Program-made: the position numbers and the translations under genes | Notes under the pieces: generated by a model | Databases searched by the model: none | What the model was told of the DNA's origin: nothing | What the model saw: only the letters and a program-made list of their open reading frames with translations | Shown: positions 1 through 8,290 of the stretch, in pieces | Numbering within the stretch: the first letter of the stretch is position 1 | How the letters are laid out: each line of letters starts with the position of its first letter | Origin: Halostreptopolyspora alba | Lineage (GTDB): Bacteria > Actinomycetota > Actinomycetes > Streptosporangiales > Streptosporangiaceae | Length of the DNA stretch: 64,000 bases | Direction of reading: 5' to 3' | NCBI GenBank assembly: GCA_003725585.1 | Contig: RJMB01000006.1 | Coordinates: 62,001-126,000 of the forward strand

Positions 1-1
1 G

Positions 2-1237
2 GGCAGGATCTGCCGCGAGGGTGACCCCGACTGGTCCGGGGGTGTTCCGGTGCGGGAGGAGACGATCCCCGTGCGCCGCGAGGACCGGTTGATCGGGGTG
101 ATCCAGCGGAGCACCAACCTCAGCGCGGCACGCACGCCCAGCCGGCTGGAGCTGACCTACCTGCAGAGTGCCAGCGACCTGGCGCAGATGATCTCCGAGG
201 GCGAGTTCCCGTTCAACGACCAGGGGCCGCTGATGGTGCGTTCCCCGCGTGTCGGCGACGGCCTCCTGCGTCTCGACCAGGTCGGCGAGGTGGTCTACGC
301 CAGCCCCAACGCGCTGTCCGCCTACCGCCGTCTTGGGCTCACCGCGGATCTGGTGGGGACCCGGTTGGATCGGACCACACTGAACCTGGCCGCCACGGGT
401 GACGCCCGCGACGAGTCACTCACCTGGACCGCGGGTGGGCGGGTACCGCAGGAGTCCGAGGTCGAGGCGCGCGGCTCCACTGTGCAGCTGCGCTCGATCC
501 CGCTGGTCGTGGAGGGGGTGCGGATTGGCGCGCTGGTGATGGTGCGCGACGTGACCGAGCTGCGTCGGCGTGAGCGTGAGCTGATGACCAAGGACGCGAC
601 GATCCGCGAGATCCACCACCGCGTGAAGAACAACCTACAGACGGTCGCGGCGCTGCTGCGGCTACAGTCACGCCGGCTGCAGTATTCCGAGGGAAAGATG
701 GCGTTGGAGGAGGCGGTGCGCCGGGTCGGCTCGATCGCGATCGTGCACGAGATGCTTTCGCACACTCCCGATGAGGTCGTGGACTTCGACGATATCGCCG
801 ACCGGGTGATCGAGATGGCCGCCGAGGTGTCCTCGACCGGGGCGCGGGTGGAACCGCGGCGCGTGGGCCAGTTCGGGCTGTTGTCGGCGCTGGTCGCCAC
901 ACCGCTGTCGATGGTGCTGGCGGAGCTGGTGCAGAACTCGATCGAGCATGGTCTGGGCTACGGACCCGGTCGTATCGAGGTGTGGGTGCGCCGTGAGGAC
1001 GACCACTCCGGGGAGGAGGGGGGCGAAGGCAGGCTCTGGATCGAGGTGAGCGACAATGGTGGAGGACTTCCGGCGGAGTTCGACATCGACGGCACACGGA
1101 GTCTGGGGCTACAGATCGTCCGCACTCTGATCGTCGGGGAACTCGGGGGAAAGCTGGATATCACGCCGCAGCAGAGCGGGGGAACCAGGGTCTCGATCGA
1201 GCTTCCGATCGAGCACGGGATCGAGAACATCGTGTGA
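2..1237 (+). CDS. pdtaS: PdtaS-type sensor histidine kinase, 5' end outside window
   Basis: Cytoplasmic sensor kinase of the HisKA_2 (HWE-like) class, which in actinobacteria normally phosphorylates an ANTAR-type antiterminator (PdtaR). The reading frame is open from base 2, so the start lies upstream; 411 codons are visible against roughly 480-500 for the family. The visible part begins in what should be the GAF domain, then a PAS-like region (around base 230-560), then the phosphoacceptor block with I-H-H-R-V-K-N-N-L-Q near base 610, and the ATPase with the N box (E-L-V-Q-N-S-I-E-H-G near 925) and G box (D-N-G-G-G-L-P near 1052). No PdtaR gene is in the window. It converges on whiB1. Confidence 0.9.
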   Translation, partial: GRICREGDPDWSGGVPVREETIPVRREDRLIGVIQRSTNLSAARTPSRLELTYLQSASDLAQMISEGEFPFNDQGPLMVRSPRVGDGLLRLDQVGEVVYASPNALSAYRRLGLTADLVGTRLDRTTLNLAATGDARDESLTWTAGGRVPQESEVEARGSTVQLRSIPLVVEGVRIGALVMVRDVTELRRRERELMTKDATIREIHHRVKNNLQTVAALLRLQSRRLQYSEGKMALEEAVRRVGSIAIVHEMLSHTPDEVVDFDDIADRVIEMAAEVSSTGARVEPRRVGQFGLLSALVATPLSMVLAELVQNSIEHGLGYGPGRIEVWVRREDDHSGEEGGEGRLWIEVSDNGGGLPAEFDIDGTRSLGLQIVRTLIVGELGGKLDITPQQSGGTRVSIELPIEHGIENIV

Positions 1238-1267
1238 GGATGTGTGAGGAAGCGGGCCTCCCGCGGC

Positions 1268-1299
1268 CCGGGCGCCCATCGCGTGAGGCGGGCGCCCGG
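1268..1299. terminator. Hairpin between convergent pdtaS and whiB1
   Basis: Perfect 10-bp inverted repeat, CCGGGCGCCC and GGGCGCCCGG, with a 12-base loop. It sits between two converging stop codons, so it may end transcripts from both sides. There is no clear U tract, as is common for actinobacterial terminators. Confidence 0.5.
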
Positions 1300-1335
1300 A
1301 CTCGGCCGCTGGAAGGTGGGGAAGGTGGAATGGGG

Positions 1336-1593
1336 TCAGACGGCGGTACGCAGAACCGGGCGTGCGACACGGCGTCGCTTGAGCGCCCGGCGTTCGTCCT
1401 CACTCATGCCACCCCAGACGCCGCTGTCCTGACCGGACTCGAGGGCCCACTGCAGACACGAGTTGGTCACGGGGCAACTCCGGCAGACCTCTTTGGCCTC
1501 TTCGATCTGGACCAGGGCCGGGCCGGAGTCTCCGATGGGGAAGAACAGCTCGGGGTCCTCGTCACGGCAGGCGGCGTGGTAGCGCCAGTCCAT
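1336..1593 (-). CDS. whiB1: WhiB1/WblE-type Fe-S transcription regulator
   Basis: 85-residue redox- and NO-sensitive [4Fe-4S] protein that binds the primary sigma factor and DNA. All four cluster ligands are visible (C9, C37, C40, C46), followed by the turn G-V-W-G-G and the basic tail K-R-R-R that contacts DNA. The N-terminus M-D-W-R and the D-E-D-P-E-L-F-F-P block match WhiB1 of Mycobacterium tuberculosis and WblE of Streptomyces rather than other WhiB paralogues. The ATG is preceded by GAGGAG at good spacing. A CRP-type palindrome lies 41 bases upstream. WhiB1 is essential in M. tuberculosis, so this copy is probably core. Confidence 0.95.
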   Translation of the reverse strand: MDWRYHAACRDEDPELFFPIGDSGPALVQIEEAKEVCRSCPVTNSCLQWALESGQDSGVWGGMSEDERRALKRRRVARPVLRTAV

Positions 1594-1633
1594 GCGGTCT
1601 ACTCCTCACGTGAGGTGATCAGGGGCACGCCCT

Positions 1634-1649
1634 TGTGAACGAATTCACG
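1634..1649 (-). promoter_or_regulatory. CRP/FNR-type operator upstream of whiB1
   Basis: TGTGA-N6-TCACG, one base away from the mycobacterial CRP consensus TGTGA-N6-TCACA. Its centre is about 48 bases before the whiB1 start codon. In M. tuberculosis the CRP protein Rv3676 controls whiB1 through sites of this kind, so the placement is what the family would predict. Confidence 0.6.
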
Positions 1650-1927
1650 AAGTTGACGATGGTCCAGGGCAACGGCGTTGTAGTCCCCGTTCCGCGTCGC
1701 CGGCCGGATGCTGCGGTGCCGGTGAGGATCCGGGTGGCGCTTCAGGTCCTCAGCGCCAGATGTGTTCGTCCGATTCCGAACTCATCCGTTTTACCCGTCC
1801 GTAACGTGCGGCGACACTTTTGACTGTGGCAGGATTGCTCCACGGGCGCAAGGGTGAGGGTCGCCTATCTGCTGCGCAGTGGTGTCGTATGTATCACATG
1901 CCGCATGACCTGGGGGTTTTGTCGGTC
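1650..1927. other. Intergenic region, no gene seen
   Basis: About 280 bases between the whiB1 operator and the end of the lipid kinase. No open frame with credible codon use and no RNA gene was recognised. The rest of the whiB1 promoter is probably in the first part. Confidence 0.4.
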
Positions 1928-2872
1928 TTAACCGATAATTCGTAATGCTTTCGGTATCGAGTGGAAATTGACCTGTTCGCGATGCCCGAGGTATTCGCCG
2001 TCGATCTGAAACGCGCGCGGGTGGTCCGAGTGGATCGTCATGGATTCCTGGTCGTGCCAGCTCACATACCCGCGACCCCGCGGCGGGACCCCGCGGCGCG
2101 AGAGCATCCGTAGCACCAGCCGTAGCGTCATCGTCGGGTGGAGCTGGGTGAGCGCGAACCCGTCGAGGCCGAGATGGAAGTCGGAGTTCGGGGTCGGCTG
2201 CACCGGGACCGATCCGGCGTAGGTCCACGGTGTGGTGTTGGTTACCAGGGCGAGGTACAGGTCGCGCGCCGGAGCGCGCCCCGGCGCCTCGACACGCAGT
2301 GAGGAGTCGCGAACGTCGCCCCGCAGGAACAACCGCACCGCCACGGCCGCGTACAGGGCGGGCGAGGCACGGCGCCCATTGCGGCGCAGCCGCTCCACCT
2401 CGTGGACCACCGCCGCGTCCCAGCCGAACCCCGCGCAGAACGTGAAGTAGCGGTCGTCATGCTCGCTGTTGATTCGACCGAGCCCGATCGTGCGTTGCCG
2501 ACCCTCCCGCAACGCCTCCAGTACGGTACCCGCCGCCTCGACGGGGTTACCCGAAAGTCCGAGCGCCCGGATGAAGACGTTCGCGCTCCCACCCGGAAGG
2601 GCGGCGAAGCTGGGCCGGCTCAGCCCGGACGGTGTGGCGAGCAGCCCGTTGACCACCTCGTTCACCGTTCCGTCGCCCCCGAGGCTGATGACCAGCTCAT
2701 ACCCCTTGGTGGCCGCCTCGGAGGCCAGCTCGATCCCGTGCCCGCGGTATTCGGTGTGGGCGACGTCGAGGTCGACGACGTGTGCGAGAGCCCCCGTGAT
2801 CACGTCCCGTGCCCGGGGCGTGGTGGTGGTCGCCTGCGGGTTCACGACGAAGAGGGCTCGCATCCGCGCCAT
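1928..2872 (-). CDS. Diacylglycerol/lipid kinase family protein
   Basis: Member of the DagK/YegS/sphingosine-kinase superfamily, cytoplasmic enzymes that phosphorylate lipid hydroxyls such as diacylglycerol using ATP. The N-terminal N-P-x-A strand and the nucleotide loop G-G-D-G-T-V-N-E-V are clear, and L-P-G-G-S-A-N-V-F matches the second conserved block. The 314-residue length is normal. The start at 2872 (M-A-R-M-R-A-L-F) is chosen because the frame runs on upstream without a ribosome site; 2863 is an alternative. It is divergent from the small membrane gene at 2938 with 65 bases between them. Confidence 0.85.
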   Translation of the reverse strand: MARMRALFVVNPQATTTTPRARDVITGALAHVVDLDVAHTEYRGHGIELASEAATKGYELVISLGGDGTVNEVVNGLLATPSGLSRPSFAALPGGSANVFIRALGLSGNPVEAAGTVLEALREGRQRTIGLGRINSEHDDRYFTFCAGFGWDAAVVHEVERLRRNGRRASPALYAAVAVRLFLRGDVRDSSLRVEAPGRAPARDLYLALVTNTTPWTYAGSVPVQPTPNSDFHLGLDGFALTQLHPTMTLRLVLRMLSRRGVPPRGRGYVSWHDQESMTIHSDHPRAFQIDGEYLGHREQVNFHSIPKALRIIG

Positions 2873-2925
2873 TGTAGTGACATCGGCCTCGCCCGTGGCG
2901 CGGAACCGGTGGCCACACGGCACGA

Positions 2926-2931
2926 TAGGCT
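2926..2931 (+). promoter_or_regulatory. -10 hexamer TAGGCT, leaderless start
   Basis: TAGGCT ends 6 bases before the GTG at 2938, which places the expected transcription start at the start codon. No ribosome binding site is present. Confidence 0.5.
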
Positions 2932-2937
2932 CAGGAC

Positions 2938-3345
2938 GTGTCCACGCGCCCCATCACCATCGTCCTCGCGGCCGGTGTGGAAGCCGCGGTCGCACTGACC
3001 GTCGCCGCAGCGGGACTCTACGTGCTGTTCAACACCCTACTGGGCAACGCCGCGGATGCCTCCTCCGCGCTCCCGCTCGCGGTCCTGGCGTTCGGTACCG
3101 CGGGTGTTACGGGCTACGTCGCGTGGGGACTCTTCGAGCTTCGGGACTGGGCCCGCACCCCGGTACTGCTGACGCAGATCTTCGTCCTGGTCATCGCCTA
3201 TTACATGGGAACCAGCGAACAGTACGCGATCGCCGTGGCGCTCGCGGTGGTAGCGGTGGCCGGCGCCGCGTCCGTACTGGCGCCGTCGACGACCGCCACA
3301 CTGTTCAGACACGAGACCGGGGGCCGGGGCGGATCGGACACGTGA
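2938..3345 (+). CDS. Four-helix membrane protein of unknown function
   Basis: 135-residue integral membrane protein with four hydrophobic segments (about residues 5-30, 43-65, 75-95 and 98-120) and short charged loops, ending in a Gly/Arg-rich tail. Such proteins are common beside the lipid kinase in actinomycetes, but no function is known to me. The GTG start has no Shine-Dalgarno sequence and appears leaderless behind a TAGGCT hexamer. Confidence 0.7.
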   Translation: MSTRPITIVLAAGVEAAVALTVAAAGLYVLFNTLLGNAADASSALPLAVLAFGTAGVTGYVAWGLFELRDWARTPVLLTQIFVLVIAYYMGTSEQYAIAVALAVVAVAGAASVLAPSTTATLFRHETGGRGGSDT

Positions 3346-3389
3346 GTTCCCCACTCGCGACGGCCGACGTTCCAGCCCTCCCGGTGCCG

Positions 3390-4193
3390 CTACTCGTCGG
3401 TGGTGAGCGCCTGGCGCAGCTGCGCCAGGGTTCGGGCGAGCAGCCGTGAGACGTGCATCTGCGAGATGCCCAACTCCTGGGCGATCTGTGACTGGGTCAT
3501 GTTGCCGAAGAACCGGAGCAGCAGGATGCGTTTCTCGCGCGGTGGCAGCTGCTCCAGCAGTGGCTTGAGTGACTCGCGGTACTCGACGCCTTCGAGTGAG
3601 TCGTCCACGATGCCGAGCGAGTCGGCGACCGCCGGGGCGTCCTCGTCGCCGCTGTCGGGGGCGTCAAGGGAGACCGTGGAGTAGGCGTTGGCCGACTCCA
3701 GCCCCTCGAGTACCTCCTCCTCGGTCATTTGTAGGTGCTCGGCGAGCTCGTGCACCGTGGGCGCGCGTCCCTCACGTTGGGAGAGGTCGCTGACGGCCTT
3801 GGTCAACGAGAGCTTCAGCTCCTGCAGCCGGCGAGGGACACGGACCGCCCAGCCCTTGTCGCGGAAGTGTCGCTTGATCTCGCCGACGATGGTGGGTGTC
3901 GCGTAGGTGGAGAACTCCACCCCGCGGTCGAGGTCGAAGCGGTCGATCGACTTGATCAGCCCGATCGTCGCGACCTGGGTGAGGTCATCGAGCCATTCGC
4001 CGCGGTTGCGGAAGCGACGCGCGAGGTACTCCACCAGGGGCAGATGGAGTTCCACGAGCTCGTCGCGGATCCGCTGCCGCTCCGGCGCGTCGTCCGGCAG
4101 TTTGCCCAAGCGCTCGAACAGCTCTCGTGCACGGGCCCGGTCAGGCACAGAGTATTCCGCCTTCGCTGTCAGAGCGGGCCCCCTCTCGCTCAC
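3390..4193 (-). CDS. SigB/SigF-family alternative sigma factor
   Basis: 267-residue group 3 sigma-70 factor of the general-stress/sporulation type. Region 2 is clear (D-D-L-T-Q-V-A-T-I-G-L-I-K and the following F-S-T-Y-A-T-P-T-I-V-G-E-I-K-R), then region 3, and a region 4 helix-turn-helix near the end (G-I-S-Q-M-H-V-S-R-L-L). The GTG at 4193 overlaps the stop codon of the anti-sigma gene in the sequence GTGA, so the two are translationally coupled. The frame is open further upstream only as a shadow of the anti-sigma gene. Pairing with an RsbW-like protein implies control by partner switching. Confidence 0.93.
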   Translation of the reverse strand: MSERGPALTAKAEYSVPDRARARELFERLGKLPDDAPERQRIRDELVELHLPLVEYLARRFRNRGEWLDDLTQVATIGLIKSIDRFDLDRGVEFSTYATPTIVGEIKRHFRDKGWAVRVPRRLQELKLSLTKAVSDLSQREGRAPTVHELAEHLQMTEEEVLEGLESANAYSTVSLDAPDSGDEDAPAVADSLGIVDDSLEGVEYRESLKPLLEQLPPREKRILLLRFFGNMTQSQIAQELGISQMHVSRLLARTLAQLRQALTTDE

Positions 4194-4615
4194 GCCGACT
4201 CCACCCCGTCGCGGTGCTTGTGCAGGACGATGGTCACGCGATCGTCGGGTCCGGCGTGCGCGTTCACGTCGCCGGCCAGTGCCGACAACACGGTCCAGGC
4301 GAAGGTGTCGCGGGCCGGCAGTCGGCCGTCGGCCGTCAACACCGAGACGGCGACGCGCATGCCGTTGCCGTTGAGCTCGAACTCGGTGGTCAGGTCCGTT
4401 CCGGGCAGGGCCTGGGAGAGCAGCATCGCGCACGCCTCGTCGACCCCGATGCGCAGGTCCTCGATCTCGTCCAGGGTGAAGTCGAGCCGGGCCGCGAGCC
4501 CCGCCGTAGCTGTCCGCAGTACGGAAAGGTACGCGCTGTCGGCCGGCATGCGGACGGTCACCGCATCCCGTACCCCCGTCGCACCTGCCGTTGGCGCAGC
4601 GGCTTCTTCGGTCAC
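4190..4615 (-). CDS. RsbW/UsfX-type anti-sigma factor
   Basis: 141-residue GHKL-fold ATPase-like protein that should sequester the sigma factor encoded immediately downstream. The N box region reads E-D-L-R-I-G-V-D-E-A-C-A. The GTG at 4615 is set by an excellent ribosome site, AAGGAGGGAC, and the stop overlaps the sigma start (GTGA). Anti-sigma factors of this kind both bind sigma and phosphorylate an STAS antagonist. No antagonist gene is next to it, so the antagonist must be elsewhere. Confidence 0.9.
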   Translation of the reverse strand: MTEEAAAPTAGATGVRDAVTVRMPADSAYLSVLRTATAGLAARLDFTLDEIEDLRIGVDEACAMLLSQALPGTDLTTEFELNGNGMRVAVSVLTADGRLPARDTFAWTVLSALAGDVNAHAGPDDRVTIVLHKHRDGVESA

Positions 4616-4733
4616 GTCCCTCCTTAGGGAAGCGAGATTTCCGCTTGAGAGCAATCTATCTTGTTTCCCCCGCTCTCCGGAGCACTCCGGAGCGCGCCGT
4701 GTCCCGGTCCGACGGCGCGTGACCGCGGGCTGC

Positions 4734-5225
4734 TCAACGGTGACCCAACGCCGCGAGATTGGCACCGTCGAGCCGGTACACGGTCCACCCGTCCATGGGG
4801 CGTGCGCCGAGGGTCCGGTAGAACTCGATGGACGGTGTGTTCCAGTCGAGCACCGACCACTCCAGCCGGGTGTAGCCCTGTTCGACGCAGATGGCGGCCA
4901 ACTCGGTGAGCAGTGCCCTGCCGTACCCGTGGCCGCGCAGCTCCGGCCGAACGTAGAGATCCTCCAGGTACACGCCGTGCCGCCCCGTCCAGGTGGAGAA
5001 GTTGCGAAACCACAGGGCGAAGCCGGCGACGGTCTGGTGACCCTCCCCCTCGGTGTGCACCGCGAGATGCGCGAACACCGCGGGATGCGTACCGAACAGC
5101 GCCTCCTTGAAATCGGCCTCGGAGGCCACCATCGCGTCGGGCTCACGCTCGTACTCGGCGAGGTCGCGGACGAGCCGGTGGATCGTTGGGACGTCATCGG
5201 GATGGGCGGGACGGATCACGGTCAT
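4734..5225 (-). CDS. GNAT-family N-acetyltransferase
   Basis: 163-residue acetyl-CoA-dependent transferase of the diamine/thialysine acetyltransferase-like subgroup. The acetyl-CoA loop R-G-H-G-Y-G is preceded by the beta-4 strand Y-L-E-D-L-Y-V-R-P, and the C-terminal N-x-x-S-I-x-F-Y-x-x-L-G-A motif is present. The substrate cannot be told. The frame is open far upstream, but similarity begins at M-T-V-I-R-P-A, which fixes the start at 5225. Confidence 0.85.
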   Translation of the reverse strand: MTVIRPAHPDDVPTIHRLVRDLAEYEREPDAMVASEADFKEALFGTHPAVFAHLAVHTEGEGHQTVAGFALWFRNFSTWTGRHGVYLEDLYVRPELRGHGYGRALLTELAAICVEQGYTRLEWSVLDWNTPSIEFYRTLGARPMDGWTVYRLDGANLAALGHR

Positions 5226-5699
5226 CCTCGGCGCGGGTCGTGGAAGCTCGCCTCCCAACGCTATCCGAAAGTGGGGCTCACAGGACTTTGGAAAGAGACT
5301 CCCCGGTGCTCGTGGCGCGGATCGGGCAGCACCGTGCGTGGCGGCCCGGACTCCACGAGGATCCCTCGTCTGAGCGCGTATCCGAACTGCGGAGCCCGGC
5401 CACGTGGTTCGACGGGAACCAGGGTTTTTGTCCAGGTTCACCCATCGTTGCGAACCCGCCTCGGGACGCGGTCTCGGTTGTGAGAGGATTGGGTAACGGG
5501 TCAACCCCGTACATATGGCAGCGCTTTGGCTCGTATAGGAGCCCGGCGGAGAACAAGAATCCCTGCGGGCCAGGTCACAGGCCCGATGTGGTGAACACCC
5601 CCTAGCACCTCGTTTCTCCGCTCGCTGTCCCTGATCGCAGACGCAGGCCGTTCGTGGCATGGCCGCCATGGGCGAGCGTTAAGACCGAGGGGTTTTCAG
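5226..5699. other. Intergenic region upstream of malic enzyme, no gene seen
   Basis: 474 bases between divergent genes. Open frames here have no recognisable product. The right part is less G+C-rich and presumably carries the malic enzyme promoter and leader. I see no clear riboswitch or terminator. Confidence 0.4.
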
Positions 5700-6878
5700 G
5701 TGACCAACCAACCGCGTTCTCATTTGACTGACGATCCGGCGTTCGTCCTACACGAGGGCGGAAAGCTCAACGTCGTGTCGTCTGTTGACGTCAACGACAA
5801 CGAGGGGCTGTCCCTCGCGTACACGCCGGGTGTCGCCCGGGTGTGTAGCGGGATCGCTGAGACCCCCGATCTCGTCGACACCTACACCTGGCGCAGCAAT
5901 CTCGTCGCTGTCGTCACCGACGGCTCCGCGGTTCTCGGCCTGGGCGACATCGGCCCCGAGGCGGCGCTTCCGGTGATGGAGGGCAAGGCGCTGCTGTTCA
6001 ACCAGTTCGCCGGGGTCAACGCTGTTCCGATCGCGCTCTCCTGCAATGAGGCGGACGCCATCGTCGAGACCGTCGAGCGGATGGCTCCCTCTTTCGGGGG
6101 AGTCAACCTCGAGGACATCGCCGCGCCCCGCTGCTTCGACATCGAACGCCAGCTGCGCGAGCGGCTGGACATCCCCGTTTTCCACGACGACCAGCACGGC
6201 ACCGCGATCGTGACCGTGGCCGCGCTGCGCAACGCTGTCCGGCTGACCGGTCGCGGGTTCGACGAGCTGCGTGTCGTCGTCTCCGGCGCCGGTGCCGCCG
6301 GTGTCGCTGTCACCAAGATGCTGGTCGACAGCGGTATCGGTGACATCGCGGTGGCCGACAGCAAGGGCGTGATCTACGAGGGTCGCGAGGGCCTGACCCC
6401 GATCAAGGAGGATATCGCCCAGATCAGCAACAAGGCGGGGCTGCGGGGCTCGATCGAGACGGCCCTGGAGGGCGCCGACGTGTTCATCGGCCTGTCCGCC
6501 GGCGAGATCCCGGAGTCGGTGGTGGCCACGATGGCCGACGACGCCATCATCTTCGCGATGGCCAACCCGAACCCGGAGGTCCATCCCGAGGTCGCGCACC
6601 GCCACGCGAGCGTCGTGGCGACCGGGCGCAGCGACTTCCCGAACCAGATCAACAATGTGCTGGCCTTCCCCGGTGTGTTCCGTGGCGCGCTGGACGCCCG
6701 CGCCACGGACGTCACCGAGGGAATGAAGCTGGCCGCGGCCACCGCGCTCGCGGATCTGGTCTCCGACGACCTCGCCGGTGACTACATCATCCCGAGCACG
6801 TTCGACAGCCGCGTGGTTCCGGCGGTCGCGGCCGCCGTCGCCCAGCAGGCCCGTGCGGACGGTGTGGCGCGCGCCTGA
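5700..6878 (+). CDS. NAD(P)-dependent malic enzyme
   Basis: 392-residue cytoplasmic enzyme converting malate to pyruvate and CO2 with NAD(P) reduction; short bacterial form. Visible hallmarks are Y-T-P-G-V-A-R-V near residue 40 (catalytic Tyr), the metal-binding segment F-H-D-D-Q-H-G-T-A near residue 161, and the Rossmann loop G-A-G-A-A-G-V-A near residue 199. It links the TCA cycle to pyruvate. The GTG start has only a weak G-rich ribosome site. It converges on the DUF397 gene across a strong hairpin. Confidence 0.95.
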   Translation: MTNQPRSHLTDDPAFVLHEGGKLNVVSSVDVNDNEGLSLAYTPGVARVCSGIAETPDLVDTYTWRSNLVAVVTDGSAVLGLGDIGPEAALPVMEGKALLFNQFAGVNAVPIALSCNEADAIVETVERMAPSFGGVNLEDIAAPRCFDIERQLRERLDIPVFHDDQHGTAIVTVAALRNAVRLTGRGFDELRVVVSGAGAAGVAVTKMLVDSGIGDIAVADSKGVIYEGREGLTPIKEDIAQISNKAGLRGSIETALEGADVFIGLSAGEIPESVVATMADDAIIFAMANPNPEVHPEVAHRHASVVATGRSDFPNQINNVLAFPGVFRGALDARATDVTEGMKLAAATALADLVSDDLAGDYIIPSTFDSRVVPAVAAAVAQQARADGVARA

Positions 6879-6895
6879 CCGGGCGGACGAACTCG

Positions 6896-6928
6896 ACGGT
6901 CCGGAGCGGGAATCTCGCTCCGGACCGT
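6896..6928. terminator. Intrinsic-type terminator hairpin, malic enzyme / DUF397
   Basis: Perfect 13-bp stem, ACGGTCCGGAGCG with its complement, and a 7-base loop, placed 18 bases after the malic enzyme stop and 30 bases after the stop of the converging DUF397 gene. Its symmetry suits bidirectional termination. Confidence 0.8.
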
Positions 6929-6957
6929 TCGCGTGCCTGCTTCAGCCCGCCCCTGGA

Positions 6958-7158
6958 TCAGAGGCGTTCGTGCGCGACGGCGGTGACGAAGGCCGCCCAC
7001 GAGGTCGAGGGGAAACGCAGCACCACGTCGCGGGGAGCCGTCGAGTCGCGCACCCAGATGGCGCCGGGCAGCTCCGCGACCTCGACGCACGCCCCACCTG
7101 AGGTGCCGCTGTAGGAGCTCTTGTACCACCGTGGGCGGACGGCTTCCTGTTCGGCCAA
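6958..7158 (-). CDS. DUF397 protein
   Basis: 66-residue protein with the DUF397 signature W-x-K-S-S-Y-S near the start, then C-V-E-V and V-R-D-S. DUF397 proteins are abundant in actinomycetes and are usually encoded directly after an XRE/DUF5753 regulator, as here (18 bases apart). In Streptomyces such pairs influence differentiation and act somewhat like toxin-antitoxin pairs, with the small protein antagonised by the regulator; whether this pair does so is inference. Confidence 0.9.
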   Translation of the reverse strand: MAEQEAVRPRWYKSSYSGTSGGACVEVAELPGAIWVRDSTAPRDVVLRFPSTSWAAFVTAVAHERL

Positions 7159-7176
7159 GTCGTACCCCTTCCATGG

Positions 7177-8055
7177 TCAGCCCCCGGCCCTTCGCGCGCG
7201 TTGCGCGGCCTCGGTGATGAGATCCCGGCTCTCGTCCGAACGCAGCGCCACGGCGCGCAGGTGCTCGAAGGCGATCGTGTAATTCTGAACCTCTTTCGCC
7301 TTTTCTATGTAGAGACTGTTTGTCAGATTCTCCAAATGAACAAGGCGTTGCGCGTGGACGTCCGATTCGGGGAACTCGAGGATGTCGAATGACCCGTTGA
7401 GCCCCGAATGGGCGCCCGTGTCGTAGGGCAATACTTGCACGTTGACGTGCGGTTCCGCGGCGATCTTGAGTAAATGGTCCAGCTGGTCCGCCAGGACGAC
7501 GGATCCTCCGACCGGCCGGTGCAGTACCGCCTCGTCGAGCACCACCGAGGTCTCGGGAGGACAGTCGCGAAGTAGCAGCTCCTGACGGCGAAGCCGCAGT
7601 TCCACTCGCCGATCGACCTCGTTGGCGTCGACCGGGACGGGGTGCGCCTGGATCAGGGCGCGCGCGTAGGGCTCGGTCTGCATGAGGCCGGGAATGGTCT
7701 CCGACTGGTAGAAGCGAAGCGCGCTCGCCTCGGGCTCCAGACCGAGATAGACCTCGAACCGCTCGGGCAGGACGTCGCCGTAGGCGTGCCACCAGCCGCG
7801 TCGCCGTGATTCGCGGGCCAGCATGATCAGCGTCTGGCGAAGACCGGGCTCGTCAACCCCGTAGAGTTCCAGCAGGTCACGTATGTCGTCGGAGTTGCTG
7901 GCGACCTGTCCCCGTTCGATTCGCGAGAGCTTGCTTCCCGACCACGACATCCGCTCCGCGGCTTCCTCGCCGGTCATTCCGGCGCTTTCTCGTAAACGCC
8001 GTAATTCCGCGCCGAGACGGCGGCGGCGAACCGTGGGGTTATTCCCTTCGGCCAT
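7177..8055 (-). CDS. XRE-family regulator with DUF5753 domain
   Basis: 292-residue DNA-binding protein. An N-terminal helix-turn-helix (about residues 10-70, including S-G-S-K-L-S-R-I-E-R-G-Q) is followed by the DUF5753 region (about 105-285) with the typical segment F-Y-Q-S-E-T-I-P-G-L-M-Q-T-E-x-Y-A-R-A. The ATG is preceded by GGAGGC. It is in an operon with the DUF397 gene downstream. Confidence 0.93.
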   Translation of the reverse strand: MAEGNNPTVRRRRLGAELRRLRESAGMTGEEAAERMSWSGSKLSRIERGQVASNSDDIRDLLELYGVDEPGLRQTLIMLARESRRRGWWHAYGDVLPERFEVYLGLEPEASALRFYQSETIPGLMQTEPYARALIQAHPVPVDANEVDRRVELRLRRQELLLRDCPPETSVVLDEAVLHRPVGGSVVLADQLDHLLKIAAEPHVNVQVLPYDTGAHSGLNGSFDILEFPESDVHAQRLVHLENLTNSLYIEKAKEVQNYTIAFEHLRAVALRSDESRDLITEAAQRARRAGG

Positions 8056-8278
8056 CTGGAGCCTCCTTCATTTTCGGGGAGAGGCTACTCGGAATCGGAG
8101 AGCAGGTTACTGCACACGTAAACCGGAAACGTTATTTTCAGTAGTTGCGGAGCGCGAATGCGCCGAAAGAGGCGTTGAATACGAGCGTTCGGGACACCGT
8201 GGCACGTTCCGGGCGGGAGGGCGCCGGCGTGCGGGGGAGATACGGGCGGGCGCGGTGCGTGCCGGTGGGGCCGGTGGT

Positions 8279-8284
8279 TAGGGT
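8279..8284 (+). promoter_or_regulatory. -10 hexamer TAGGGT, leaderless start
   Basis: TAGGGT ends 6 bases before the ATG at 8291; no ribosome binding site intervenes. Confidence 0.5.
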
Positions 8285-8290
8285 CGTGCC

